From contig CANTUR010000038.1 in assembly GCA_947683625.1 (NCBI GenBank), positions 930,001 through 994,000 on the forward strand: a DNA stretch of 64,000 nucleotides, read 5' to 3'. The notes beneath the pieces are model-generated. The model ran no database searches. It was given only the letters and a program-made list of their open reading frames with translations, and was not told the origin of the DNA. The position numbers were made by a program, and so were the translations under genes. Of the stretch, positions 13,317-23,748 are shown piece after piece. Origin of the DNA: Mallotus nudiflorus. Taxonomy: Eukaryota; Streptophyta; Magnoliopsida; Malpighiales; Euphorbiaceae. Numbering within the stretch: the stretch's first letter is position 1; each line of letters starts with the position of its first letter.

Positions 13317-13669
13317 CAACATCATTTTAAAAAAAATACAATAACATTAGCACTTAAATAATATTATTAAAATAATTATTTTCAAAGTAGTAAATATAAC
13401 GTAAATAAATTTCCAAAATGATAAGTTTTTAAAATAAATATTTACGTAGAAAATTATAATTAAACATAAAATATTAGATATTAACCACAAAATAATCAAA
13501 TAATCAAATATAACTTTAAATTTTATTAACACTGCATATCCTGTTTTAAAATAAAATAATTTAAAAACTAGGGTTATTACAAGCTAATAACTTGAATTAA
13601 TCAAAATGAGCATATTGAAGATATGAAATTCATATAGTTAAAGTAAAATATATGCAATGCATGCAAATT

Positions 13670-14080
13670 TAAATGAAATGCTTATGATTAGGGTTAAGGA
13701 TGTTACAAGTACAATCACATTTGAAACAAAAATCACAAACATCAGTTTTCTTGCTTTTCCTCATGCTTTATCCCTTTGCAATTCAGCCTCCTTAGCTTTA
13801 TTTATCACCCTTGAAAATGCTTTTTTTAAGTGATCTGGCACTGGTGGATCATACCACTGAAAATAACCATATGGTTGTTGCCTTCCAACCTATAAAAAAT
13901 AAAGCAATGATTTCCCAATTTCAATATATATACCATAATTCAACTAAAAAACAACAATAATTAAAAAAAAAACACATTACTTGCACCAAATTGGAGACAA
14001 TCGAGAAACCTTCACCCTAGATTTGCATTTTTTTTGAGACATCATGGGTATCGAAAATTCATTGTGCATGGAAACGCTGC
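13670..14080 (-). pseudogene. Decayed zinc-finger GRF-type gene fragment
   Basis: Read on the minus strand, 13890-13670 encodes QPYGYFQWYDPPVPD, then a charged helix (INKAKEAELQRDKA), one stop (TGA), and a hydrophobic stretch FVIFVSNVIVLVTSLTLI. That order (GRF finger end with F-Q-W-Y-D, coiled coil, membrane helix) is typical of short plant zf-GRF proteins. Upstream on the same strand, about 14075-13985, lies MSQKKCKSRVKVSRLSP, similar to the start of the finger. A probable intron separates the two, with acceptor tttttatag just before 13890. The Cys ligands of the finger are incomplete, the exon phases do not join, and there is a stop, so I call it a pseudogene. Function unknown. Confidence 0.5.
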
Positions 14081-14129
14081 TCGGTGATGTCATGGTCCTC
14101 TGTGACGCTGATGTCATTTACAAACTTGC

Positions 14130-14809
14130 CTAAGATAATTATCAAAGATAAAAAAAACTCAAAATACATGAAGGGGAAGTTTGGAATTGATAAGCGAGAA
14201 GATGAGAAAAAGACAAGGAAGTTGATTACAAATGAAAAGAGGAGAAGAGAATAAAGTAGCTACAAAAAAATAGGAAAAGAGTCGTTACATTCATCAGTCA
14301 GTTCATCTCAAGTGAATTTCTATGAAGCAACACGTTGTTGCACGATTGAAGTCACATTTCGTGCTATCTGTGCACAAAATGGCTTAAAAGTGATGCTTTT
14401 GGCAAGTTGAGGTGTTCAAATATGAAAAATGTAAATACATGGCAAAAAATGCCAAGTTTAGGGGGCTCCATATGTATTGTGCCTAATATAAATAATATAA
14501 TATAATAAATAACTAATACTTAAATAATAAAAGTAATAAAATAAAATATGATTATAGTAAAAATTATAATAAAATTAAAATAATATATACATATAATTAA
14601 TATAATTTTATTATTAAAAATCAAATTATTTTCAAAATGAAGCATTAATTTTGAATGATATTTTTCTTGAAGGTATTAAAGTATACAAAATATGACATAC
14701 AGATACTTAAATATTAAAAAAACTGTAGAATAAAAATTGTACTTGTATTTAATAGCTGAATCTGTACTTATTCCATGATATAATTAACGCTGACAGCCGA
14801 TAATCAGAA
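14130..14809. other. AT-rich spacer before the tRNA
   Basis: No gene that I can support; A/T-rich unique-looking sequence with short purine runs (14190-14280). Confidence 0.5.
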
Positions 14810-14826
14810 GCTGGAATAGCTCAGTT

Positions 14827-14859
<33 letters not shown>

Positions 14860-14883
14860 GAGGTTCAAGCCCTCCTTCTAGCG
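14810..14883 (+). tRNA. tRNA-Asn (anticodon GTT)
   Basis: A 74-nt sequence from gctggaatagctcagttgg to ccttctagcg folds as a cloverleaf: the acceptor stem pairs gctggaa with ttctagc (one G-U pair), the D arm carries agctcagttggttagagc, and the anticodon loop ctGTTaa sits on a tgtgg/ccaca stem. The T arm gaggttcaagccctc has the B box GGTTCAAGCC, and the A box is TAGCTCAGTTGG. Anticodon GTT (14844-14846) reads Asn codons AAC/AAU. It lacks an intron and encoded CCA, as expected for a nuclear plant tRNA. A run of five T (14891-14895) just downstream is the RNA polymerase III terminator. Confidence 0.97.
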
Positions 14884-14890
14884 AATAATG

Positions 14891-14895
14891 TTTTT
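14891..14895 (+). terminator. Pol III T-run terminator of tRNA-Asn
   Basis: Five consecutive T residues begin 8 nt after the tRNA 3' end, the normal RNA polymerase III stop. Confidence 0.8.
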
Positions 14896-14901
14896 ACCAA
14901 A

Positions 14902-15250
14902 CAAGGATTTTTAATTCAGCCCCTTTTTTTGTGTGAAAGATAAAACATACAGCAAGGTCTTTTTTTACATTGACTTCATTTTTTTCAGCTATTTTTTTTC
15001 TGTGAAAAATAAAACGTATACCAAGATTTTTTCATATTGACTTTGTTGCAAAAAAATATATGAGGATTTTTATTCAGCCTTTTTTTTTTTTTTTTGTGAA
15101 AAATAAAACATATAGCAAGGTTTTTTTACATCGACCTTCATTTTTTTGTTGCAAAAAAATTATGTAAGGATTTTTCTTTTGGCCTTCTTTTTCTGTGAAA
15201 AATAAAACGTATATAGCAAGGTTTTTTTTTATATTGGCCTTTTTTGTTGC
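14902..15250 (+). repeat. T-rich tandem repeat downstream of the tRNA
   Basis: Four imperfect units contain gtgaaaaataaaac(a/g)tat, at about 14933, 15002, 15096 and 15195. Each is followed by agcaaggttttttt, an a(c/t)attgac block, gttgcaaaaaaa and ggattttt...ttcagcc. Spacing is 69-99 bp, varying mainly in T runs. No coding potential seen. Confidence 0.8.
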
Positions 15251-15546
15251 AAATAAATAAACAAATAATTAATAAAAATTTTGGAAGTACGGAACTTGTA
15301 AGTGATATTATTCATTACCATATATATACAGCGTTATAAGTCACTAAGGAGTTCAATAGAATAAATAGAATTTTAAAAAAGTTTAAAATCTTGTGATTGA
15401 TATTATTTATTACGAGTTCAATAGATACTGAACAACGATGCATTGCATGAAAAAAATAATAATAACGATAACAACACTGCCTGGTACAGATACAAAAGAG
15501 TACTTAATTTATTAATGGGTGTGTGCTATATCCCAACACGTTGAGT

Positions 15547-15858
15547 TTATTTACGGTTGGCAGCAGCCACAACCGGAGCCTTAACACCGGGATGTTGAAA
15601 TGTGTGTGGACGACCAGCAAACTTCATTCCGTTGGGGCATGGTCCACCCTCGACGGGGACGTGGGTGCAGTCACTTCGTCCAGTAGGGGGAGTTGGACCC
15701 CTCTGCAGAGAAGAATAATAATAATATTGTATCCCAGCAGTGCCTTTCTTGATCCATAACTCCTCTCCATGGAGAACTCTAGTTGCCTGGAGCAGTTCCA
15801 CGCTCATAGCAACTAAAACCACTACTGCTAGAACATTAATGATATTTTTGCACTTCAT
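15547..15858 (-). CDS. Small secreted peptide precursor, CTNIP/SCREW-like (copy 1)
   Basis: Single-exon gene of 103 residues. Residues 1-25 are a signal peptide (hydrophobic VLAVVVLVAM core). A variable middle follows, then the conserved core LQRGPTPPTGRSDCTHVP (residues 51-68) with Cys64 and Cys74 and an MKFAG block; the end is basic (ANRK). The neighbour at 19085-19405 shares the same plan (RGP.P..G...CTHVP, second Cys, M-x-FAG, terminal RK), so the two are paralogues. The pattern of two Cys with a C-T-x-(I/V)-P motif fits the CTNIP (SCREW) phytocytokine family, whose Arabidopsis members are sensed by the receptor kinase HSL3. That assignment rests on motif recall, not a search. The gene would act outside the cell as a processed signal. 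A TATA box lies about 95 bp upstream. Confidence 0.7.
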   Translation of the reverse strand: MKCKNIINVLAVVVLVAMSVELLQATRVLHGEELWIKKGTAGIQYYYYSSLQRGPTPPTGRSDCTHVPVEGGPCPNGMKFAGRPHTFQHPGVKAPVVAAANRK

Positions 15859-15952
15859 ATTTTGTGTTTAATTACAAGATATTTATAAATAAAATTAAAA
15901 TGTAAGTATGCTATTGTGAGATCGATGTTGCAGGAACTTAAATTGGGTAGGG

Positions 15953-15960
15953 TTTATATA
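15953..15960 (-). promoter_or_regulatory. TATA box of peptide gene copy 1
   Basis: tatataaa on the minus strand, about 95 bp upstream of the start codon; this would leave a 5' leader of about 60 nt. Confidence 0.6.
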
Positions 15961-17523
15961 GATGTTTATACATGCATAATTCGGATTTTTTTTTTTTTAG
16001 CATAAAGTGCTGTTCATATTTGATTGTTGACAATGTTGGATATTGAATAGAAATTTTTTAACTTTGGTCATAATAAGACCAAGGATGGAATTTGATTTCT
16101 TGACCACTGGTTGCCTGCTTGTCTTTCGGGCACACGTAGATTCAAATCAATTGCTTCTTGCCAGGATAATATTGTGAAAACTACTTTAACCTATTGAAAT
16201 TGTTGTTAATAATTAATTAAATTAGCAATCCTGTTTGTAGTGTTAAGAGGACATTAACCTCTGTCAAATTCTACTCAATTAAGAAGAACTTTTGTTTTTA
16301 ATACATAATTGAGTCTGCAATCCGATTTCACAAGTTTTAAATGAAAATTAAATCACCATTCCTAATGAAATATAAATGAATTTTATTTATTTCTTTTGTA
16401 TTTAGTTCAAGTAGTTGAAAAAGCTTATTTCTCTTTAAGAGGTATTTGTTTGGTAAAAAATGAAGGTATGAATTATAATTATAATGAACGATTATGATTT
16501 CTATTATTTGATTAACTAAAATTAATGTGATAATGAAAGTGTGATTCTTTTATCAAGGAGAATCATCATTTCCAAATTAATTATAAATTAATTAAATATT
16601 TAAATATTAACATTTATTTTTAAAATATATAAATAAAACATATAAATTAATAAAAATATGTATTAATATTTGAATAAAAAAATATTTATCAAAAGTAAAT
16701 AATTTTTTAAAAATTATAATAGTATTTTTATAAATAAATATTTTATAATACATAATTTAATATTAATTTTTAGTTTATAAAAATAATTATAATGTTACTT
16801 TTTATATATAAAAAATTATAAAAATATTTTTTCATAAAAAATTTTTTAATTATTAAATGATATTTAATTTTTTTTTCATTACTATTTCTTAGGGAAGGTA
16901 AATATAATTTTCAAATTTTCATTCATTTTCTTATGTTTTTCTATTCCCATTAATTTTCATTTCAATTATAATTTTGAAATACAAACCAACCATTCTCGAA
17001 GTTGTGTGACAAGATTGTAATGTGAAAATTCTTTATTTTTTTTTCCTTAAAGAATTCAACAAAGTACAGAGACAGAAAAAGAATACAACAGTAATATTTA
17101 TGTGGCACCTCATGACAAGAATTTTTTTCCTTCTTTTTTTTTTTTTTTACAAATAAAGAATCATTACTAAAGAAGGCTATCTCTTGCCTAATTATTTTCC
17201 TTCTCTTAAATACCTAATTTCAATTTTTACGACAACATTTGAAAAAAAAAATTATATATTAAACTGATGTGGGAATGTACTTCTAAAATTTTAAATAGAA
17301 CAATACAATATTGAATACAGACTAGGAGTTCTTTCCCAAACTAGGAAACGTGCATCGAATTCTTGAATTAGAACAGAAACTGACTGACTTCATTGTCACA
17401 AAATTTACACCATAACGTACTCCACACCAAACATAGTCTGTTAACCCATCCAATTAAAACTTGGACTATAGAAATAGCAGGAGGACGAAACACCCAAGAG
17501 ACTTCACGGTGAGGTTGATTTCA
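15961..17523. other. AT-rich intergenic spacer
   Basis: No gene supported. Contains promoter-proximal sequence of the peptide gene and an AT-rich block (16440-16996) whose ends are weakly inverted but give no convincing terminal repeats. Confidence 0.5.
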
Positions 17524-18051
17524 TAAACTTAATTAAGGGATTTAGTTCATTATTGATATTATAATTTTGGATCATATTTTATATTGGTATCAAATTTTTA
17601 ATTTTTTTTGGTCCTAAAGCTTCTATTTTTGTTTCAAATTAAAATATCTCAAATATATCCGATCAAATTTATCATACATAGCAACCGAAATAAGTATATT
17701 TTTAATATATTTACCATGTAAATATTTTATTAAGTGACTTAATTATTTTGTGAGCTCCATAAAATAAATTTTATTAAAATTTTATTTTATAGGGCGCACA
17801 AACAAATTTTGTTTTATAAAATCAACAAGATGATTAAACTATTTGATCAGATACTTATAAAATAAATATACTAAAAATATGTTTATTCTGTCTGACACGT
17901 ATGTTAAATTTAATAAAATATGTTTGAGATACTTCAATTTGAAATAAAAATAGAATTTTTAAAATTGAAAAAAAAATTAAAATTCTAATATCAAAGTGAA
18001 ACATAATTCAAAATTATAGGACCAACAATTCAAATACCTTAATTAAGTTTA
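17524..18051. mobile_element. Foldback (MITE-like) element with long inverted arms
   Basis: The left end (taaacttaattaaggg...) and the right end, reverse-complemented (taaacttaattaaggt...), start alike. They stay alignable inward over roughly 200-250 bp: for example caaattaaaatatctcaaa on the left against caaattgaagtatctcaaa from the right, and agtatatttttaatatattta against catatttttagtatattta. The arms almost meet in the middle, so the 528-bp unit is one imperfect hairpin. No coding capacity. I could not define a clean target duplication. It lies between the two secreted-peptide genes. Confidence 0.7.
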
Positions 18052-18348
18052 AAAACGTTGTTCCATATGCAAACTGCTACAGTGCAGTATTATTCATGTG
18101 GTTTTGACTAGTGACTTGTTTGTCATTTAGTTGACTAAGAGCTCGTAAATGAATAATGTTTATTTTTAATATTGCCATGAAATCGATGATCAACTGCGTT
18201 AAAAATGGGGAAAATAAAAAGAGATATCTTCTTCAATTGGGATTTGGTCTGTGGTCTCTTCAAAGACAAGAAGAGATGAAGTTTAGTTACCAGGAACCAT
18301 TCCCAATTAACGTGGACTATTATATCAAACTTCATTGATAGAAATTAT

Positions 18349-18385
<37 letters not shown>

Positions 18386-19084
18386 GGAACCGTAATATAT
18401 TTAATTGTATTAAATTAATTGTTAAAAGATTTTTATCATCCTCAATTATATTTATACCTGAATTGAATTGAATTAATGAATCATATCAATAGTAAATAAA
18501 ATTTTAAGAAAATCTTTTCTTCTTCCATACTGTGAAATGAAAAATCTTAGATCAAAGAATTTTATGTGCTTTAAATGTAATATCATTATCCATTCATAAA
18601 TTCATTGACAGTAATATATTTCAGTTACCTGTATTAATAATTAAAGTATATATTGTTGGATGGATAGTATATATTACATATTTAAAATATATTATTTAAC
18701 TATCTATTGCAATATATAAAAATGAAATATCAAAATATAATATGTGATCACGCATTTTGATTTTTTTTATTTGCATTTTTAAAATAAAATATTTAAAATA
18801 TATGTGTATATTAATTTCTATTGCGCCAATTGCAACTAGTTGGTCATAAATATAAATTTAAAAGAATACAAATGAAGTAATACAAAGTAGTAATGTCATT
18901 TGGTATCCTATTGTAAAATTAAAATAATAACAATACAACAATATACCCCGTAATTTATTATTAAACGTTCAGTAACATTACTGTTTGATAGAAAGTAATA
19001 ATTATAATTAACGTATAATTAAGCAGATCGATAGGATATATATAAATTCGTTAATGAATTACATGCATGGCTGCTTGCAAAACA
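18052..19084. other. Intergenic spacer between the peptide genes
   Basis: A/T-rich, no supported gene; a (TA)n run at about 18353-18382. Short frames on both strands at 18135-18338 overlap each other and have no recognisable features. Confidence 0.5.
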
Positions 19085-19405
19085 TTATTTACGATGAGAA
19101 AACACCGCCATGGGAGCCGCAAGATTATGCGGGTGTGGACGGGGAGGAGGATGGACCCCAGCGAAGTTCATTTGTTTGACACATGGAGGATTTCCGGTAC
19201 CGGGAACATGGGTGCAGCCGCTGGCTCCTCCACTAGGAACGGGACCTCTTGGCAGACTCTCTAATCCAAGAACTTTCTGCACCTTCCATTGATCTCTTTC
19301 ATCTAGCAGTATTCTACTGGCTGCAGAAGCTTGCATGCTCAAAAGAAAATGCACAATTGTGAATGAAACGACAAGAGTATTGAAATGCTTCATATTGTTT
19401 TGCAC
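19085..19405 (-). CDS. Small secreted peptide precursor, CTNIP/SCREW-like (copy 2)
   Basis: Single exon, 106 residues; a second in-frame Met at residue 5 could also start translation. Signal peptide about 1-28 (cleavage likely after ASA). RILLDE follows, matching RVLHGE in copy 1. The conserved core LPRGPVPSGGASGCTHVP (51-68) carries Cys64 and Cys75 and leads to MNFAG. The C-terminal part is Pro/His-rich and ends SHRK. Proposed role as in copy 1: an extracellular signalling peptide. The two copies lie 3.2 kb apart in the same orientation, consistent with tandem duplication followed by divergence of everything except the core. A TATA box lies about 90 bp upstream. CTNIP membership is likely but not proven; an unrelated two-Cys secreted peptide family is the alternative. 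Confidence 0.7.
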   Translation of the reverse strand: MQNNMKHFNTLVVSFTIVHFLLSMQASAASRILLDERDQWKVQKVLGLESLPRGPVPSGGASGCTHVPGTGNPPCVKQMNFAGVHPPPRPHPHNLAAPMAVFSHRK

Positions 19406-19493
19406 ACAGTATAAGCTTTGTTGATGAAGAGGAGGGTATAGGTGTATTTGGTTTAAATTGATGATGAATGTTTTGGCAGATACATGTGGGGGT

Positions 19494-19504
19494 ATTTATA
19501 TATA
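19494..19504 (-). promoter_or_regulatory. TATA box of peptide gene copy 2
   Basis: tatatataaat on the minus strand about 90 bp upstream of the first ATG, the same layout as copy 1. Confidence 0.6.
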
Positions 19505-19933
19505 GTAGATGCAGTTTTCTTTTTGGGTTTAATTATTAAATTTGATTTAAAGTGGTTTTAACAATTGACTTTAATTACATATAAATAAGAAAATTTAAAC
19601 ACGATAGTAGGAGTTTGAAGTTGAATACATTGGTCTTCATTCTCTGATGTGGAAACGAGTATATACAAGCCAATTGTCAACCCTATTAGTCTTTTAAGTC
19701 ATCATCTGATGCATAGAATCAAACATTGCTATTTTTTTAATAAGGAAGTCATATCGATAGATTAGGGGCATCCTACTCTTTTAAGTTGATGATAATAAAA
19801 TTTAAACTTTATATCTTAAAATATTTTTAAAAATGAGTTATTATTTAATTATTTTCTTTCTAGCAATAAAGTTACTATTTTCATTAGGGAATTGCAATTA
19901 ATTGATAATTTTTTTTTCTATTGTGTTGTGTGA

Positions 19934-19995
<62 letters not shown>

Positions 19996-20681
19996 GAACC
20001 AACGAGGAACTTAGTAATTATAAAGAATACATGAATCATGTCTAAAAGACATTCAACGTGATATTATCCAAAATACCTATTGGAAAGTAGAGTTTGGGCA
20101 AGAACAGGAATAAGGTATAAGGAGACCATAAGGATAAATGAGGCTCGTTGATTAGAGTTCGGGGACCTCATGTGATCTTGTGTTTGCATAGCATATTTCA
20201 TGTGGTTTTTGTTACAAGCAAACTTATAAAAAGGTCTTCATTTAGTATTATATAAAAAATTGAATAATTTTATTATTTACTAACAAAATAAAATAAAATA
20301 AAAATATAATTTTAATTTGATTAAAAGTTTATTTCCTATTTTAATTAAATTAACTTGTATTTCATATCTAATAAAAATTAAATTAATTAAAATATTATTC
20401 TAATTTAATTGAAAGTTTTTTTATTTTAATTAGGTTAAATTTTATCTTATCTCTAAAAAAATTAAATTAATTAAAATTTTAGTTGTAATTTTATTAAAAA
20501 TATATATATTTATATTTTACTACGTATTTTATCTAATATAAAGCAAATTAGATGATATACTTTTATAAGTCTTATGAAATTAAATTTAATACGTAAACAA
20601 TTGAAATAAAAAATAACAAATTTTTAAAATAATTAATTATGAAAAATAAGAGCATAAAAATGTCAAAAGATTGTTGTATAA
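19505..20681. other. AT-rich intergenic spacer
   Basis: No gene supported. Holds a ~58-bp TA microsatellite (about 19933-19990). It ends at the target duplication ttatt (20682-20686) of the Sirevirus. Confidence 0.5.
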
Positions 20682-20686
20682 TTATT

Positions 20687-21983
20687 TGTTGACCATTTGC
20701 ATGATCAAACTCCTAATTTTGAACTTTGACAACAGTTTTGATACTAATAATTTCAATTAAGTGTGTAGGGAATTATATATCAAGCATATACACTTTTGGG
20801 TGAATAGTGACTTTTCGGGCTGATTGAACCTCTGAGATTGAAGAAGGTTTTTGACTTATTTAGAACTCTTAAATGAGAAAATGAGATTCTTCACTTTTGA
20901 AGTAGACATCTTAAGCTTTCCAAATTGTACTTGCTTATCAAAATCCAAGTTCATTTGGGTATGCAAATCTTCAGTCAAAGTCAGCATATGTAGCTTGCAT
21001 AGCTCTTGGTATTTCAGCAACATCTTGAGGTACAGTGTCCAATTGAGGTGATTCAAAGTTTTAAGGAAAGATAAGACAATTATCTATAACTTTTATGAAG
21101 AACATTTTGGCTGAATCAATCTTCTTCAGTCCCGTTCATGAGCATCTTTCGAAGTGATCATGAGTAGTCCATCAATGGAGCATTTGGAGCACATTTTTGC
21201 CAAAAGATGGCAGTGCTCCTCATGAGCTGGTGGCTCATGACCTGCTCGTGAGTAGACCCTTGACAGCATTCTAACAAGAATTTTTAAATACAACGGCTAT
21301 AATTTCACGCCTTACGAGCACTGTTCACTCGTGAGGCGCTCGTGAGCAGCCCTTGAGCTGCCACAAGTCCAAGAATTGATTCAAAATCAATTCTAAATGT
21401 TGGAGACATGATTGATACATCCAAAAATTGTATTTTTGAGCGTTTTTCTATATAAACACAACTTAGAATTCAATTAAAAAAAAAAGAAAACTTGTGCATC
21501 ATTCATCATTTTCTTAAACATTCAATTAAGCTCTAAAACTTTCTTTTAAATAATTCTTTATGTATAACTCTTGTGAGAGTTGGTGAGTGATTAGAATAGA
21601 TATTCTTATTCTTCTATTTTCTAGGTTTAGAAAATGGGAAGTGAGATTCTATTATAAAGGAATTGGTTTAAATGTTTAACTATTAAAACACTTGGGAATT
21701 TGGTTTTTGAGTGAGCCTTGAAAACTCAAGATTGTAAGGTTGTAAGAGTGAGCCATAAAACTCTTGTGTATTCTCAATCTTATTAATAAGATTGTGGGAG
21801 ATTAAAAAATCCTAACTTGGAGATAAGTTAGGTGGAGAAGTAAGATTATTTGTGAATTTGAACTCCTTAAATATTTATGTTCTTCATTCTTCCTTCTCTA
21901 CTCTTACTCACTTCTTGCAAATAATTCCTTTAATTTTCCATTTTTTTTAATAGTCCTATTTACCCCCCTCTAGGACTCTTTCA
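20687..21983 (+). repeat. Sirevirus 5' LTR
   Basis: 1297 bp, beginning TGTTGACCATTTGCATG and ending ctaggactctttca. A TATA box (tatataaa, 21449-21456) marks the U3/R zone. The U3 carries several gctc(a/g)tgag-type motifs (21130-21350). Closely matches 33526-34839. Confidence 0.95.
21449..21456 (+). promoter_or_regulatory. LTR TATA box
   Basis: tatataaa in the 5' LTR, conserved in the 3' LTR at 34301-34308; expected promoter of the genomic transcript. Confidence 0.65.
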
Positions 21984-21985
21984 AT

Positions 21986-21997
21986 TGGTATCAGAGC
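21986..21997 (+). other. Primer binding site (initiator tRNA-Met)
   Basis: tggtatcagagc, two bases after the 5' LTR, is complementary to the 3' end of plant initiator Met tRNA, the usual Copia primer. Confidence 0.9.
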
Positions 21998-22034
21998 TTG
22001 AATTCTAGGTACTTCATTGCTAGAATACAAGATT

Positions 22035-23748
22035 ATGGAGAGTGAATCATAAAACATCTCTTCTCTTAGACCATTCTTTGATGGTAGTGACTATCCACAT
22101 TGGAAATTCAAAATGGAATTATATCTTGATTGTGATTCCATCAAACTTTGGGATATTATCCTAAGAGGTTAAGAACCACCTACAACCATCATTGATGGTG
22201 TGATAACCACTCTTGCAAGAAGCCAATGGAGTGTTGATCAAAAGGAAGAAAATCACAAAAATAAAATGGCTATGATTACTCTAGTCTCCTCCATGACAAG
22301 AGAAGAAGGAGGCAAGCTTCAACATTGCATTTCGGCTCAAGAAATGTGAGAGACTTTAGAGAATCACTATGAAGGCAACATTCAAGTAAGAAGCAAGAGG
22401 GTTCAACTTCATATGTATGAATATGAACTCTTCAAAATGAAGCCTCAAGAATCAATCATAAAGATGATAAATCGTCTCAATGCTCTCCTCACAATCCTCA
22501 AGAAACTTGGAAAACATTTCTTCAAGGAAGAGGTAAACAATAAGATTCTAAGAATCCTACCTAAAAAGGATTGGGAATCTCATGTTACCTCAATTGAGGA
22601 AGCTCAAGACCTCTCCACTCTATCAACCGATGTGCTCATTGGTAAGCTCTTGACACATGAGCTCACCATCAAGCAAAGAGGTGAAGAACAAGAAGAAAAA
22701 GAAGAAAAGAAAAAGAGCATTGCTCTAAAAGCTCTTTCAAGAAGATAGTGAAGAGGAAAGCATCAAAGATTCTAGTGATGAAGATGGTGACATTGCCATG
22801 CTCACTAGGAACTTCAAGAAGTTCTTAAGAAAGAAAAATTTTTCAAGAACAAAGGACTTCAACAAGAAGTTCGAAGGAGATGGGAGGAAGAAAACAAAAG
22901 AGGTTACTTGCTATGAATGCAAGAAACTGGGACACATTAGAAGTGAATGTCCCAAACTCAAATTCAAGAGTAAGGGAGCAAAAGATAAAAAGAAGGCATT
23001 CAAAGCTACTTGGGATGATTCCTCCAAATCCGAAGAGGAAGAGGAACAATAAGAAGTTGTCAATCTTTGCTTCATGGCCATTAAAAACGAAAATGAGGTA
23101 CCATCCACTTCTTATTCTTCCTTTGATGATTGTGATGAATATTGTGATGATGATGAGAGCTCTATTGTGAGAAGATTACTTGTTAAATGCAAAAGTTTGT
23201 TATTTAAGAAGAAACAATATAAACATGAGTTAGCTAGCTTAAATAAGGATTTTGAATGTTTAAAAATTGATTTTGCTAAACTTGTTGCATCAAATGAAAA
23301 ACTTGTAAGTGATGCTAAATCTTTTAATTCTTTGGAAGACCAACTTAAGAAAGTAAATGATGAAAATCATAAGCTTTCTAAGGAAGTCTTAGAATTAAAA
23401 AATTTCATTGCTAAATTTAAGAGAGGAAGAGAAACTTTTGATAGTCTTCTTGAATCTCAAAAATTTCATGGAGATACCCATGGAATTGGATATAAAAATG
23501 GAATGTCTTCATCATCCTCATCACATATTACTTTTATTAAAGCTTCACATGATTCTACTCCTTCAACCTCAAATGAAATTCAAGCTAAAAAATCTCATGT
23601 GTTAAATAGTAAGGCAAAGTCTCATAAGATTAGCCCTTCATTAACATAAAGAGGTAAGACTCAAACTAGAGCACCTTAACCTAAGCATGCTTATATGTAC
23701 ACCAAACATAATTATAATAAGTATGTTGCACAACACAATGCACATAAA
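22035..23748 (+). pseudogene. Sirevirus gag
   Basis: The ATG at 22035 is followed by a stop at codon 6, then gag-type sequence (FFDGSDYPHWKFKMELYL) with further stops. It is open again from 22413 to 22745 (KSKRVQL...IIKMINRLNALLTIL). Near 22740 the frame changes, and 22798-23050 encodes a Lys-rich block with a CCHC zinc knuckle, CYECKKLGHIRSEC (22909-22950). After another stop, 23074-23646 encodes a coiled-coil-like Leu/Lys/Glu-rich segment and a Ser-rich part. The nucleocapsid-type knuckle would bind RNA. The frame is then cut by element C at 23749; gag/pol linker sequence resumes at 27801. Confidence 0.85.

Noticed and set aside
16440..16996. Possible MITE with weak inverted ends (gtatttgtttgg and its near complement)
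   Set aside because: Arms match too poorly by eye and no target duplication was found.
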